A stretch of DNA of 64,000 bases from Pseudomonas viridiflava (GCF_900591205.1 NZ_UUPU01000084.1:38245-102244), one strand, 5' to 3'. Shown: positions 43,233-57,468, counted from the first letter of the stretch. A program made the numbers and translations. The notes: generated by a model from the sequence alone, not told the origin.

Positions 43233-43868
43233 TTAACCGCGAGCCTTGGCCGCTGGACGTACAACCAGGTTGCCGCCAGTAGCGCCAGGAACAGCACCCT
43301 TGACCAACAACAGATTGCGTTCAGCGTCGACGCGCACTACTTCGAGGGACTGCACGGTCACGCGCTCAGCGCCCATATGACCGGACATTTTTTTGCCCTT
43401 GAATACACGACCAGGAGTCTGGCACTGGCCAATAGAGCCCGGGACGCGGTGGGAAACGGAGTTACCGTGAGTGTTGTCTTGGCCACGGAAATTCCAACGC
43501 TTGATCGTACCCTGGAAGCCTTTACCTTTGGACTGACCGGTTACATCAACCAGTTGACCAGCGGCGAAGATTTCAGCGTTGATCAGATCGCCAGCCTGGT
43601 AGTCGCCATCTTCAAGACGGAACTCCATAACAGTACGACCAGCTGCAACGTTTGCTTTAGCGAAGTGACCTGCTTGAGCAGCAGTCACGCGCGAAGCACG
43701 ACGCTCGCCGACAGTGACTTGCACTGCACGATAGCCATCGGTTTCTTCAGTTTTGAACTGGGTGACGCGATTCGGTTCGATCTCAATGACCGTGACCGGA
43801 ATGGAGACACCTTCTTCGGTGAAAATACGGGTCATACCGCATTTACGACCGACTACACCAATAGTCAT
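43233..43868 (-). CDS. rplC: 50S ribosomal protein L3
   Basis: The start at 43868 (MTIGVVGRKCGMTRIFTEEG) is the family start; the frame continues upstream into spacer. The 211-residue protein includes the L3 signature NVAAGRTVMEFRLED region and QDNTHGNSVSHRVPGSIGQC, which lies close to the peptidyl-transferase centre. It contains the conserved Gln that PrmB methylates in enterobacteria. L3 initiates large-subunit assembly. It is 81 bp after rpsJ. Confidence 0.98.
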   Translation of the reverse strand: MTIGVVGRKCGMTRIFTEEGVSIPVTVIEIEPNRVTQFKTEETDGYRAVQVTVGERRASRVTAAQAGHFAKANVAAGRTVMEFRLEDGDYQAGDLINAEIFAAGQLVDVTGQSKGKGFQGTIKRWNFRGQDNTHGNSVSHRVPGSIGQCQTPGRVFKGKKMSGHMGAERVTVQSLEVVRVDAERNLLLVKGAVPGATGGNLVVRPAAKARG

Positions 43869-43949
43869 GTTGTAAACCTCATGAGTGTACGGGGCTTTCA
43901 CCCGCTATGGCCGCCCATTTCAGAGCGTTACACGACTAAGACCCAAGTC

Positions 43950-44261
43950 TTAGCCGAGGCTGATCTGTACTTCCACACCGGCCGCCAGATCAAGCTTCAT
44001 AAGTGCATCAACGGTTTTATCCGTTGGCTGGACGATGTCCAGTACGCGCTTATGAGTACGGATCTCGTACTGGTCACGCGCGTCTTTGTTGACGTGCGGG
44101 GAGACCAGAACGGTGAACCGCTCTTTACGGGTAGGCAGTGGAATTGGACCACGCACTTGAGCACCAGTACGTTTCGCGGTTTCCACGATTTCCTGGGTGG
44201 ATTGGTCGATCAGGCGATGGTCAAAAGCCTTCAACCTGATACGGATTTGCTGATTTTGCAT
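43950..44261 (-). CDS. rpsJ: 30S ribosomal protein S10 (NusE)
   Basis: The 103-residue protein starts [20 protein letters not shown] and carries [20 protein letters not shown]. It is a 30S head protein and, as NusE, pairs with NusB in transcription antitermination and with NusG in transcription-translation coupling. It is the first gene of the S10 operon. A strong promoter lies 63-91 bp before its start, just after the tuf terminator. Confidence 0.98.
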
Positions 44262-44323
44262 TGGATTTCAGACTCCGGCTGCTATTCCCAGCGAGCGCAA
44301 TACGCCCGTTAAAAGGAGGCGCA

Positions 44324-44352
44324 ATTCTATAGACGGCCCAGATGGGTGTCAA
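44324..44352 (-). promoter_or_regulatory. Sigma70 promoter of the S10 operon
   Basis: On the minus strand TTGACA, a 17-bp spacer and TAGAAT are present, followed by a GC-rich discriminator (TGCGCC). It lies between the tuf terminator and rpsJ, which shows that the S10 operon has its own start. The leader before the rpsJ ATG would be about 55 nt. Confidence 0.85.
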
Positions 44353-44357
44353 CCCAA

Positions 44358-44386
44358 TAAAAAAGGCCCCCGCTAAGCGGGGGCCT
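44358..44386 (-). terminator. Terminator after tuf
   Basis: GGCCCCCGC and GCGGGGGCC form a 9-bp GC stem with a TTAG loop, followed on the minus strand by TTTTTTATT. It ends the str operon 35 bp after the tuf stop. Confidence 0.93.
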
Positions 44387-44420
44387 CCTCAAAACATCGG
44401 AGCTATCTCAGAAGAGATAA

Positions 44421-45614
44421 TTACTCGATGATTTTAGCTACAACGCCAGCACCAACGGTACGGCCGCCTTCACGGATTGCGAAGCGCAGACCGTCTTCCA
44501 TAGCGATGGTTTTGATCAGGGTGACAACCATTTTGATGTTGTCGCCTGGCATTACCATTTCTACGCCTTCCGGCAGTTCGCAGTTACCAGTAACGTCGGT
44601 AGTACGGAAGTAGAACTGTGGACGGTAGCCTTTGAAGAACGGAGTGTGACGACCGCCTTCTTCTTTGCTCAGCACGTACACTTCAGCTTCGAACTTGGTG
44701 TGCGGCTTAACCGAACCTGGCTTAACCAGAACCTGGCCACGCTCAACGTCGTCACGCTTGGTACCACGCAGCAGAACGCCGCAGTTCTCGCCAGCACGAC
44801 CTTCGTCGAGCAGCTTACGGAACATTTCAACACCGGTGCAGGTGGTGACAGTAGTGTCACGCAGACCAACGATTTCCAGTGGATCTTGAACCTTAACGAT
44901 ACCGCGCTCGATACGGCCAGTTACAACAGTACCGCGACCGGAGATCGAGAACACGTCTTCGATTGGCATCAGGAACGGCTTGTCGATAACACGAACTGGA
45001 TCTGGGATGTAGCTGTCCAGAGTCTCAACCAGTTTACGAACGGACGTGGTGCCCATTTCGTTGTCGTCTTTGCCTTCCAGAGCCATACGAGCAGAACCGA
45101 TGATGATCGGAGTGTCGTCGCCTGGGAAGTCGTAAGTGCTCAGCAGATCGCGCACTTCCATCTCAACCAGTTCCAGCAGCTCAGCGTCGTCTACCAGGTC
45201 AGCCTTGTTCAGGTAAACCACGATGTACGGAACGCCAACCTGACGGGACAGCAGGATGTGCTCACGGGTTTGTGGCATCGGACCATCAGCGGCCGAGCAA
45301 ACCAGGATTGCGCCGTCCATCTGGGCAGCACCGGTGATCATGTTCTTCACATAGTCAGCGTGACCTGGGCAGTCAACGTGAGCGTAGTGACGGATCAGCG
45401 AGTTGTATTCAACGTGCGCGGTGTTGATGGTGATACCACGAGCTTTCTCTTCTGGTGCGCTGTCGATTTTATCGAAATCAACGATTGCGGAACCGAATAC
45501 TTCGGAGCAAACGCGAGTCAGAGCAGCAGTCAGAGTGGTTTTACCGTGGTCAACGTGACCGATGGTGCCAACGTTGACGTGCGGTAGGGAACGATCAAAT
45601 TTTTCTTTAGCCAC
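44421..45614 (-). CDS. tuf: Elongation factor Tu
   Basis: The 397-residue GTPase starts MAKEKFDRSLPHVNVGTIGH. The P-loop GHVDHGKT, the switch region DCPGHADY and the NKAD motif are intact, followed by the two beta-barrel domains. It delivers aminoacyl-tRNA to the ribosome. This is the only tuf gene in the window: the second locus between tRNA-Thr and tRNA-Trp, used by P. aeruginosa and P. putida, is empty here. It follows fusA by 30 bp and ends at a strong terminator. Confidence 0.98.
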   Translation of the reverse strand: MAKEKFDRSLPHVNVGTIGHVDHGKTTLTAALTRVCSEVFGSAIVDFDKIDSAPEEKARGITINTAHVEYNSLIRHYAHVDCPGHADYVKNMITGAAQMDGAILVCSAADGPMPQTREHILLSRQVGVPYIVVYLNKADLVDDAELLELVEMEVRDLLSTYDFPGDDTPIIIGSARMALEGKDDNEMGTTSVRKLVETLDSYIPDPVRVIDKPFLMPIEDVFSISGRGTVVTGRIERGIVKVQDPLEIVGLRDTTVTTCTGVEMFRKLLDEGRAGENCGVLLRGTKRDDVERGQVLVKPGSVKPHTKFEAEVYVLSKEEGGRHTPFFKGYRPQFYFRTTDVTGNCELPEGVEMVMPGDNIKMVVTLIKTIAMEDGLRFAIREGGRTVGAGVVAKIIE

Positions 45615-45644
45615 GACAATTAACTCCTTGCCTAAAGGACTGAA

Positions 45645-47750
45645 TCAGCCTTGTTTTTTGGATACAGTTTCAGCGATGTGCGCCGGAGCTGTGTTGTATT
45701 TTTTGAATTCCATAGAGTAGCTTGCGCGACCCTGAGACATGGAGCGAACGTCGGTCGCATAACCGAACATCTCACCCAACGGAACCTCGGCGCGAATCAC
45801 TTTGCCGGAAACCGTGTCTTCCATACCCAAGATCATGCCGCGACGACGGTTAAGGTCGCCCATGACATCACCCATATAGTCTTCAGGTGTAACAACTTCT
45901 ACCGCCATGATTGGCTCAAGCAACTCACCACCGCCCTTCTGGGCCAGTTGCTTGGTTGCCATGGAAGCAGCCACCTTAAACGCCATCTCGTTGGAGTCGA
46001 CGTCGTGGTAAGAACCGTCAAAAACGGTTGCTTTCAGGCCGATCAGCGGATAGCCGGCAACAACACCGTTCTTCATCTGCTCTTCGATACCCTTCTGGAT
46101 AGCCGGGATGTATTCCTTAGGAACAACACCACCAACTACTTCGTTCACGAATTGCAGACCTTCCTGACCTTCGTCAGCAGGAGCAAAACGGATCCAGCAG
46201 TGACCGAACTGACCACGACCGCCGGACTGACGAACGAACTTGCCTTCGATTTCACAGTTCTTCGTGATGCGCTCACGATAGGAAACCTGAGGCTTACCGA
46301 TGTTGGCTTCGACGTTGAACTCACGGCGCATCCGGTCAACCAGGATGTCCAGGTGCAGCTCGCCCATGCCGGAGATGATCGTTTGACCAGTCTCTTCATC
46401 AGTTTTGACGCGGAAAGATGGATCTTCCTGAGCAAGTTTGCCCAGAGCGATACCCATTTTTTCCTGGTCATCCTTGGTCTTAGGCTCTACGGCAACCGAA
46501 ATAACCGGCTCCGGGAAGTCCATGCGAACCAGGATGATTGGCTTGTCAGCGTTGCACAAAGTTTCACCAGTGGTGACGTCCTTCATGCCGATCAAGGCCG
46601 CGATGTCACCAGCGCGTACTTCCTTGATCTCTTCGCGGGCGTTTGCGTGCATTTGCACCATACGACCCACGCGCTCTTTCTTGCCCTTAACCGAGTTGAT
46701 CACGCCGTCGCCGGAGTTCAACACGCCCGAGTAAACACGGACGAAGGTCAAGGTGCCCACGAATGGGTCAGTGGCAATTTTAAATGCCAGAGCGGAGAAC
46801 GGTTCTGCGTCGTCTGCATGACGCTCCAGCTCGATAGTCTCGTCATCCGGGTCAGTACCCTTGATGGCAGGAATATCCACTGGGGCAGGCAGGTAGTCGA
46901 TCACAGCATCGAGAACCAGGGGAACGCCCTTGTTCTTGAACGAGGAACCGCAAACAGCCAAGACGATCTCACCAGCGATAGTACGCTGACGCAGAGCAGC
47001 CTTGATTTCCACGTTGGTGAGTTCTTCACCTTCGAGGTACTTGTTCATCAGCTCTTCGTTGGCTTCGGCCGCAGCTTCAACCATGTTGTTGCGCCACTCG
47101 TCAGCCAGTTCCTGCAGCTCAGCAGGGATAGGCTTACGAACAGGAACCATACCTTTGTCAGCATCGTTCCAGTAAACAGCTTCCATGGTCAGCAGATCGA
47201 TCTGGCCTTGGAAATTGTCTTCGGAACCGATAGCCAACTGGATTGGCACCGGGGTGTGACCCAGACGCTGCTTGATCTGACCGATCACGCGCAGGAAGTT
47301 CGCACCAGCACGGTCCATCTTGTTTACGTAAACAAGACGTGGAACGCCGTATTTGTTGGCTTGACGCCATACGGTTTCCGACTGAGGTTCAACACCCGAG
47401 GTGCCGCAGAACACAACGACAGCGCCGTCGAGTACGCGCAGGGAACGTTCAACTTCAATGGTGAAGTCTACGTGGCCCGGGGTATCGATTACGTTGAAGC
47501 GATGCTCATCTTTGTACTGCTTCTCGGAACCTTTCCAGAAGGCGGTAATAGCAGCAGAAGTAATGGTAATACCACGCTCCTGCTCCTGAACCATCCAGTC
47601 TGTGGTCGCGGCGCCGTCATGCACCTCGCCCATCTTGTGACTTTTGCCGGTGTAAAACAGTACGCGCTCGGTGGTGGTGGTTTTACCAGCATCCACGTGA
47701 GCAACGATACCGATGTTACGGTAGCGGCTAATCGGAGTAGTACGAGCCAT
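45645..47750 (-). CDS. fusA: Elongation factor G
   Basis: The 701-residue translocation GTPase starts MARTTPISRYRNIGIVAHVD and has the P-loop AHVDAGKT, DTPGHVDF and NKMD. Domains II to V follow, including the domain IV loop region HDVDSNEMAFKVA that reaches the decoding site. It moves tRNA and mRNA through the ribosome and, with RRF, splits post-termination ribosomes. It is 30 bp after rpsG. Confidence 0.98.
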   Translation of the reverse strand: MARTTPISRYRNIGIVAHVDAGKTTTTERVLFYTGKSHKMGEVHDGAATTDWMVQEQERGITITSAAITAFWKGSEKQYKDEHRFNVIDTPGHVDFTIEVERSLRVLDGAVVVFCGTSGVEPQSETVWRQANKYGVPRLVYVNKMDRAGANFLRVIGQIKQRLGHTPVPIQLAIGSEDNFQGQIDLLTMEAVYWNDADKGMVPVRKPIPAELQELADEWRNNMVEAAAEANEELMNKYLEGEELTNVEIKAALRQRTIAGEIVLAVCGSSFKNKGVPLVLDAVIDYLPAPVDIPAIKGTDPDDETIELERHADDAEPFSALAFKIATDPFVGTLTFVRVYSGVLNSGDGVINSVKGKKERVGRMVQMHANAREEIKEVRAGDIAALIGMKDVTTGETLCNADKPIILVRMDFPEPVISVAVEPKTKDDQEKMGIALGKLAQEDPSFRVKTDEETGQTIISGMGELHLDILVDRMRREFNVEANIGKPQVSYRERITKNCEIEGKFVRQSGGRGQFGHCWIRFAPADEGQEGLQFVNEVVGGVVPKEYIPAIQKGIEEQMKNGVVAGYPLIGLKATVFDGSYHDVDSNEMAFKVAASMATKQLAQKGGGELLEPIMAVEVVTPEDYMGDVMGDLNRRRGMILGMEDTVSGKVIRAEVPLGEMFGYATDVRSMSQGRASYSMEFKKYNTAPAHIAETVSKKQG

Positions 47751-47780
47751 AAAGCCCTCGCAAAATTAGTGAAGCTAAGA

Positions 47781-48251
47781 TTAGAAGCGGTAGTGCGAGA
47801 AAGCTTTGTTAGCTTCAGCCATACGGTGCACGTCTTCACGCTTCTTAACAGCAGCACCTTTACCTTCAGCAGCGTCCAACAGTTCGCCAGCCAAACGCAG
47901 GGCCATAGACTTCTCGCCGCGCTTACGGGCGAAGTCTACCAACCAGCGCATTGCCAGGGCGTTACGACGGGACGGACGAACTTCGACCGGAACCTGGTAA
48001 GTAGCACCGCCTACACGGCGCGACTTCACTTCGACCAGCGGAGCGATGGCGTCGAGAGCTTTCTCGAAGATTTCCAGGGGGTCGCTGTTCTTGCGTTCTT
48101 TAACCTTTTCCAGCGCGCCATAAACGATACGCTCGGCAACGGCTTTCTTGCCGCTTTCCATCACGTGGTTCATGAACTTGGCCAGGATTTGGCTTCCGTA
48201 TTTTGGATCGTCAAGCACTTCGCGCTTGGCTGCTACGCGTCTTCTTGGCAT
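47781..48251 (-). CDS. rpsG: 30S ribosomal protein S7
   Basis: The 156-residue protein starts [20 protein letters not shown] and contains the signature [21 protein letters not shown]7 starts assembly of the 30S head and contacts the E-site tRNA; in E. coli it also represses the str operon at the rpsL-rpsG spacer. That spacer is 118 bp here, long enough to hold such an element. It lies 30 bp before fusA. Confidence 0.98.
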
Positions 48252-48369
48252 GGATAAGCCCTCAAACGGTCTTCAGGTTCGTTCGGAATCGGTGCCCTTG
48301 CGGGACGCCTCCGACCTTACTCTTATCGACTCAGAAAATAAGATGATTCAGTTTTACAAAAAGCCGCTA

Positions 48370-48741
48370 CTACTTAGGCTTCTTGGTACCGTACTTCGAA
48401 CGACCCTGGTTACGACCTTTAACGCCGGAAGTATCCAAGGAGCCGCGTACGGTGTGGTAACGAACACCTGGCAAGTCTTTTACACGACCGCCGCGGATCA
48501 GTACCACGCTGTGCTCTTGCAGGTTGTGGCCTTCACCGCCGATGTACGAGGAAACCTCGAAACCGTTGGTCAGGCGCACACGGCATACTTTACGCAGTGC
48601 CGAGTTTGGTTTTTTCGGCGTAGTGGTATACACGCGAGTGCATACGCCACGACGTTGCGGGCAGTTCTGCAGCGCAGGCACGTCGGATTTCTCGACGATA
48701 CGCTTACGCGGCTGACGTACCAGCTGGTTGATAGTTGCCAT
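48370..48741 (-). CDS. rpsL: 30S ribosomal protein S12
   Basis: The 123-residue protein has TTTPKKPNSALRKV with Lys43 and RGGRVKDLPGVRYH with Lys88, both in the streptomycin-sensitive state. The conserved Asp89, target of methylthiolation by RimO, is present. S12 lies at the decoding site. It is the first gene of the str operon, and a strong promoter is visible about 90 bp upstream. Confidence 0.98.
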   Translation of the reverse strand: MATINQLVRQPRKRIVEKSDVPALQNCPQRRGVCTRVYTTTPKKPNSALRKVCRVRLTNGFEVSSYIGGEGHNLQEHSVVLIRGGRVKDLPGVRYHTVRGSLDTSGVKGRNQGRSKYGTKKPK

Positions 48742-48832
48742 CTACTAGCTCCACTGTTGTCTTGCGACGCTATTGTCTTGCAAGAAAAGCAAAATGGCAG
48801 GAACGAATTCCCGCCAAATTTAGGGGTACAAG

Positions 48833-48861
48833 AGTCTAAAGAGGATCTTGCCCCCAGTCAA
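48833..48861 (-). promoter_or_regulatory. Sigma70 promoter of the str operon (rpsL)
   Basis: On the minus strand TTGACT, 17 bp and TAGACT form a near-consensus promoter. It lies about 100 bp after the rpoC stop, where I see no clear rho-independent terminator, so readthrough from rpoC may add to rpsL transcription. Confidence 0.8.
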
Positions 48862-48957
48862 GGCAAGGCCCCGACCTCCCCTCTCATCGAACCGGAGCAA
48901 AAGTGCCTCGATCCGACGAATGGGGCTGCCAGGGCCCAGACTTATTTATCGCAGAAC

Positions 48958-51900
48958 TCAGTTACCGCTTGAGTTCAGCGCTTCGGTCAGTGCAGCTTCC
49001 ACTTCACTGGCGCTTACGCGCAGCGGCTTGTCAGCATCACGGCGGCGTTTACGCTCGCTGTGGTAAGCCAAACCGGTACCGGCCGGGATCAGACGACCCA
49101 CAACCACGTTTTCTTTCAGGCCGCGCAGGTAATCGCGCTTGCCGGTTACCGCTGCTTCGGTCAGTACACGGGTGGTCTCCTGGAAGGAGGCCGCCGAGAT
49201 GAACGACTCAGTGGACAACGACGCCTTGGTGATACCCAGCAACACACGAGTGAACTTGGAGACAAATTTGTCTTCCGCGCCCAGACGTTCGTTTTCTACC
49301 AGTACGTGAGTCAGTTCCATCTGGTCGCCCTTGATGAAACTGGAATCGCCGGATTCAGCGATTTCAACTTTACGCAGCATCTGACGCAGGATGGTCTCGA
49401 TGTGCTTATCGTTGATCTTCACGCCTTGCAGACGGTAAACGTCCTGGATCTCGTTAACGATGTACTTGGCCAGCGCACTCACACCCAGCAGACGCAGGAT
49501 GTCGTGTGGATCGCTTGGGCCGTCGGAGATAACTTCGCCGCGGTTTACTTGTTCGCCTTCGAAGACGTTCAGGTGACGCCACTTCGGAATCAGCTCTTCA
49601 TACGGATCGCTACCGTCGTTCGGGGTAATAACCAGACGGCGCTTGCCTTTGGTCTCTTTACCGAACGCGATGGTGCCGCTGACTTCAGCCAGAATCGACG
49701 CTTCTTTCGGACGACGAGCTTCGAACAAGTCGGCAACACGCGGCAGACCACCGGTGATGTCACGGGTCTTCGAAGTTTCTTGCGGGATACGCGCGATAAC
49801 ATCACCGATCGCGATCTTCGCACCATCCGCTACACCGACCAGGGCGTTGGCTGGCAGGAAGTACTGAGCGATAACGTCAGTGCCTGGCAGCAACAGATCC
49901 TTGCCGTTGTCATCGACCATCTTCACGGCAGGACGGATGTCTTTACCGGCAGCTGGACGATCTTTGGCGTCGAGTACTTCAATGTTGGTCATACCGGTCA
50001 ATTCGTCAGTCTGACGCTTGATCGTGATGCCTTCTTCCATGCCCACGTAGGTCACGGTGCCTTTCATTTCGGTAACGATTGGGTGAGTGTGCGGATCCCA
50101 CTTGGCCACGATAGCGCCAGCGTCGACCTTGTCACCCTCTTTAACCGAAATCACAGCACCGTACGGCAGCTTGTAACGCTCACGCTCACGACCGTAGTCG
50201 TCAGCGATTGCCAGCTCACCGGAACGAGACACAGCAACCAGGTGACCATCCACTCGCTCAACGTGTTTCAGGTTGTGCAGACGGACAGTACCGCCATTCT
50301 TCACCTGAACACTGTCGGCTGCGGAGGTCCGGCTTGCCGCACCACCGATGTGGAACGTACGCATGGTCAGCTGGGTGCCCGGCTCACCGATGGACTGGGC
50401 AGCAATAACGCCGACCGCTTCACCGATGTTCACCTGGTGACCGCGAGCCAAGTCACGGCCGTAACACTTGGCGCAGATGCCGTAGCGGGTTTCGCAGCTG
50501 ATCGGCGAGCGAACAATCACTTCGTCGATGCTGTTGAGTTCGATGAACTCGACCCACTTCTCGTCAACCAGAGTGCCGGCAGGAACAATAATTTCCTCGG
50601 TGCCTGGCTTGAATACGTCACGGGCGATAACACGACCCAATACGCGCTCACCCAGCGGCTCTACAACGTCACCGCCTTCAATGTGCGGAGTCATCAGCAG
50701 GCCGTGCTCGGTGCCGCAATCAATCTCGGTTACAACCAGATCTTGTGCAACGTCTACCAGACGACGAGTCAGGTAACCGGAGTTAGCGGTTTTCAACGCG
50801 GTATCCGCCAGACCTTTACGAGCACCGTGAGTCGAGATGAAGTACTGAAGTACGCTCAAACCTTCACGGAAGTTCGCAGTAATCGGCGTTTCAATGATGG
50901 AACCGTCCGGCTTGGCCATCAGGCCACGCATACCGGCGAGCTGACGGATCTGCGCAGCAGAACCCCGTGCGCCCGAGTCGGCCATCATGTACATCGAGTT
51001 GAACGATTCCTGGTCGACTTCGACACCATGACGGTCGATGACTTTCTCTTTCGAGAGGTTGGCCATCATCGCCTTGGACACTTCGTCGTTCGCCTTGGAC
51101 CAAAGGTCGATCACCTTGTTGTACTTCTCGCCCTGGGTTACCAGGCCGGAGGCGTACTGGCTTTCGATCTCTTTCACTTCGTCAGTGGCAGCACTGATGA
51201 TGCGGGCTTTTTCATCCGGGATAACGAAGTCGTTAACACCGATGGAAACGCCGGAAATGGTCGAATAAGCAAAACCGGTGTACATCAACTGGTCAGCGAA
51301 GATCACGGTCTCTTTCAAACCAACCACGCGGTAGCACTGGTTGATCAGCTTGGAGATCGCCTTTTTCTTCATCGGCAAGTTGACGACATCGTACGACAGA
51401 CCTTTTGGCACAACTTGATACAACAGCGCACGGCCGACAGTGGTGTCGACGATACGGGTGTTGCTCACGCTGCCGCCATCACGGTCGTTGACGGTTTCGT
51501 GGATCCGCACTTTGACCTTGGCGTGCAGTGCGGCTTCGCCGGCACGGAACACACGGTCAACTTCTTGCAGGTCAGCGAACACACGACCTTCGCCCTTGGC
51601 GTTGATCGCTTCACGGGTCATGTAGTACAGACCCAATACAACGTCCTGCGACGGAACGATGATTGGCTCACCGTTGGCTGGCGACAGAATGTTGTTGGTC
51701 GACATCATCAACGCGCGCGCTTCCAACTGGGCTTCCAGTGTCAGCGGTACGTGCACGGCCATTTGGTCGCCGTCGAAGTCGGCGTTGTACGCAGCACAGA
51801 CCAGCGGGTGCAGCTGGATAGCTTTACCTTCGATCAGTACCGGTTCAAACGCCTGGATACCCAGACGGTGAAGGGTCGGTGCACGGTTGAGGAGAACCGG

Positions 51901-53157
51901 GTGTTCGCGAATCACTTCAGCGAGAACGTCCCAAACCTCTGGCAGTTCGCGCTCGACCATTTTCTTGGCCGCTTTGATAGTGGTCGCGAGACCGCGCATT
52001 TCCAGCTTGCCGAAGATGAATGGCTTGAACAGCTCAAGCGCCATCTTCTTAGGCAGACCGCACTGGTGCAGACGCAGGGTCGGGCCTACGGTAATTACCG
52101 AACGACCGGAGTAGTCAACACGCTTACCGAGCAAGTTCTGACGGAAACGACCTTGCTTACCCTTGATCATGTCAGCCAGGGATTTCAGAGGACGCTTGTT
52201 GGAACCGGTGATAGCGCGGCCACGACGACCGTTGTCGAGCAAGGCATCAACAGCTTCCTGCAACATACGCTTTTCGTTGCGCACGATGATGTCCGGAGCG
52301 GACAGATCAAGCAGGCGCTTCAAGCGGTTGTTACGGTTGATCACGCGACGGTACAGGTCGTTGAGGTCGGAAGTCGCGAAGCGACCGCCATCCAACGGCA
52401 CCAGCGGACGCAGATCTGGCGGCAGAACCGGCAGAACGGTCAGCACCATCCACTCTGGCAAGTTGCCGGAACCCTGGAAGGCTTCCATCAACTTCAGACG
52501 CTTGGACAGTTTCTTGATCTTGGTTTCGGAGTTGGTTTGCGGAATTTCTTCGCGCAGACGGCCAATCTCGTGCTCCAGGTCGATAGCGTGCAGCAGTTCA
52601 CGGACAGCTTCAGCACCCATGCGGGCGTCGAAATCGTCACCGAACTCTTCCAGCGCTTCGAAGTACTGCTCGTCGTTCAGCAGCTGACCTTTTTCAAGGG
52701 TGGTCATGCCTGGGTCGATAACGACATAGCTCTCGAAGTAGAGAACGCGTTCGATATCACGCAGGGTCATGTCCATCAGCAAGCCGATACGGGACGGCAG
52801 CGATTTCAGGAACCAGATGTGAGCAACCGGCGAAGCCAGTTCGATGTGCGCCATGCGCTCACGACGAACCTTGGCCAGTGCAACTTCAACGCCGCACTTC
52901 TCGCAGATCACACCACGGTGCTTCAAGCGCTTGTACTTACCGCACAGGCACTCGTAATCCTTTACCGGGCCAAAGATCTTGGCGCAGAACAGGCCGTCAC
53001 GCTCAGGTTTGAACGTACGGTAGTTGATGGTTTCCGGCTTTTTAACTTCACCGAACGACCACGAACGGATCATCTCAGGCGATGCCAACCCAATACGGAT
53101 GGCGTCGAACTCTTCGACTTGACCCTGGTTTTTCAGCAAATTCAGTAGGTCTTTCAA
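48958..53157 (-). CDS. rpoC: RNA polymerase beta prime subunit
   Basis: The 1399-residue protein starts at a TTG (53157) with AGGAGG 7 bp before it; the open frame continues upstream, but homologues begin (M)KDLLNLLKNQGQVEEFDAIR. The zinc-binding cysteines CLCG and CEKCG lie at the N-terminus. The catalytic Mg2+ loop NADFDGDQMAVHVPL is intact, as are the bridge and trigger helix regions. It forms the active centre with beta. It follows rpoB by 64 bp. Confidence 0.98.
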   Translation of the reverse strand: MKDLLNLLKNQGQVEEFDAIRIGLASPEMIRSWSFGEVKKPETINYRTFKPERDGLFCAKIFGPVKDYECLCGKYKRLKHRGVICEKCGVEVALAKVRRERMAHIELASPVAHIWFLKSLPSRIGLLMDMTLRDIERVLYFESYVVIDPGMTTLEKGQLLNDEQYFEALEEFGDDFDARMGAEAVRELLHAIDLEHEIGRLREEIPQTNSETKIKKLSKRLKLMEAFQGSGNLPEWMVLTVLPVLPPDLRPLVPLDGGRFATSDLNDLYRRVINRNNRLKRLLDLSAPDIIVRNEKRMLQEAVDALLDNGRRGRAITGSNKRPLKSLADMIKGKQGRFRQNLLGKRVDYSGRSVITVGPTLRLHQCGLPKKMALELFKPFIFGKLEMRGLATTIKAAKKMVERELPEVWDVLAEVIREHPVLLNRAPTLHRLGIQAFEPVLIEGKAIQLHPLVCAAYNADFDGDQMAVHVPLTLEAQLEARALMMSTNNILSPANGEPIIVPSQDVVLGLYYMTREAINAKGEGRVFADLQEVDRVFRAGEAALHAKVKVRIHETVNDRDGGSVSNTRIVDTTVGRALLYQVVPKGLSYDVVNLPMKKKAISKLINQCYRVVGLKETVIFADQLMYTGFAYSTISGVSIGVNDFVIPDEKARIISAATDEVKEIESQYASGLVTQGEKYNKVIDLWSKANDEVSKAMMANLSKEKVIDRHGVEVDQESFNSMYMMADSGARGSAAQIRQLAGMRGLMAKPDGSIIETPITANFREGLSVLQYFISTHGARKGLADTALKTANSGYLTRRLVDVAQDLVVTEIDCGTEHGLLMTPHIEGGDVVEPLGERVLGRVIARDVFKPGTEEIIVPAGTLVDEKWVEFIELNSIDEVIVRSPISCETRYGICAKCYGRDLARGHQVNIGEAVGVIAAQSIGEPGTQLTMRTFHIGGAASRTSAADSVQVKNGGTVRLHNLKHVERVDGHLVAVSRSGELAIADDYGRERERYKLPYGAVISVKEGDKVDAGAIVAKWDPHTHPIVTEMKGTVTYVGMEEGITIKRQTDELTGMTNIEVLDAKDRPAAGKDIRPAVKMVDDNGKDLLLPGTDVIAQYFLPANALVGVADGAKIAIGDVIARIPQETSKTRDITGGLPRVADLFEARRPKEASILAEVSGTIAFGKETKGKRRLVITPNDGSDPYEELIPKWRHLNVFEGEQVNRGEVISDGPSDPHDILRLLGVSALAKYIVNEIQDVYRLQGVKINDKHIETILRQMLRKVEIAESGDSSFIKGDQMELTHVLVENERLGAEDKFVSKFTRVLLGITKASLSTESFISAASFQETTRVLTEAAVTGKRDYLRGLKENVVVGRLIPAGTGLAYHSERKRRRDADKPLRVSASEVEAALTEALNSSGN

Positions 53158-53221
53158 GGCCTTTCCTCCTGGCGGAGCAGAGAGCGGGCTAAACAACCCC
53201 GCTCTCGATTCGCGTCACGTG

Positions 53222-57295
<4,074 letters not shown>

Positions 57296-57440
57296 CAGCG
57301 TTCCCCAGCTTGGTCACCTGCTTGTTTGGCCCCTCCGACGGGAGCAGCCAGAAAATCTTGCAAACCCCATGGTTTGCACCACCGCTTCGGGTGGCTACAG
57401 CGCGTTAATGGCGGCGACCGAGTCGACAGCCAAGAACGGA

Positions 57441-57468
57441 AAAAGGCCGGTGGCAAGAGCCACCAGCC
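57441..57468 (-). terminator. Attenuator hairpin between rplL and rpoB
   Basis: GGCTGGTGGC and GCCACCGGCC pair around TCTT and are followed on the minus strand by TTTTTCC. It lies in the 219-bp rplL-rpoB spacer, the same place where E. coli uses partial termination to make far more L7/L12 than polymerase. Confidence 0.85.

Noticed and set aside
45651..48257. Long plus-strand frame opposite fusA and rpsG
   Set aside because: It crosses two real genes and their spacer, and the product is low-complexity antisense translation.
49060..53148. Open plus-strand frame of over 1300 codons opposite rpoC
   Set aside because: It mirrors the sense codon frame. Highly expressed Pseudomonas genes avoid TTA, CTA and TCA, which removes stops from the antisense frame. 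The translation shows no domain and no ribosome-binding site.
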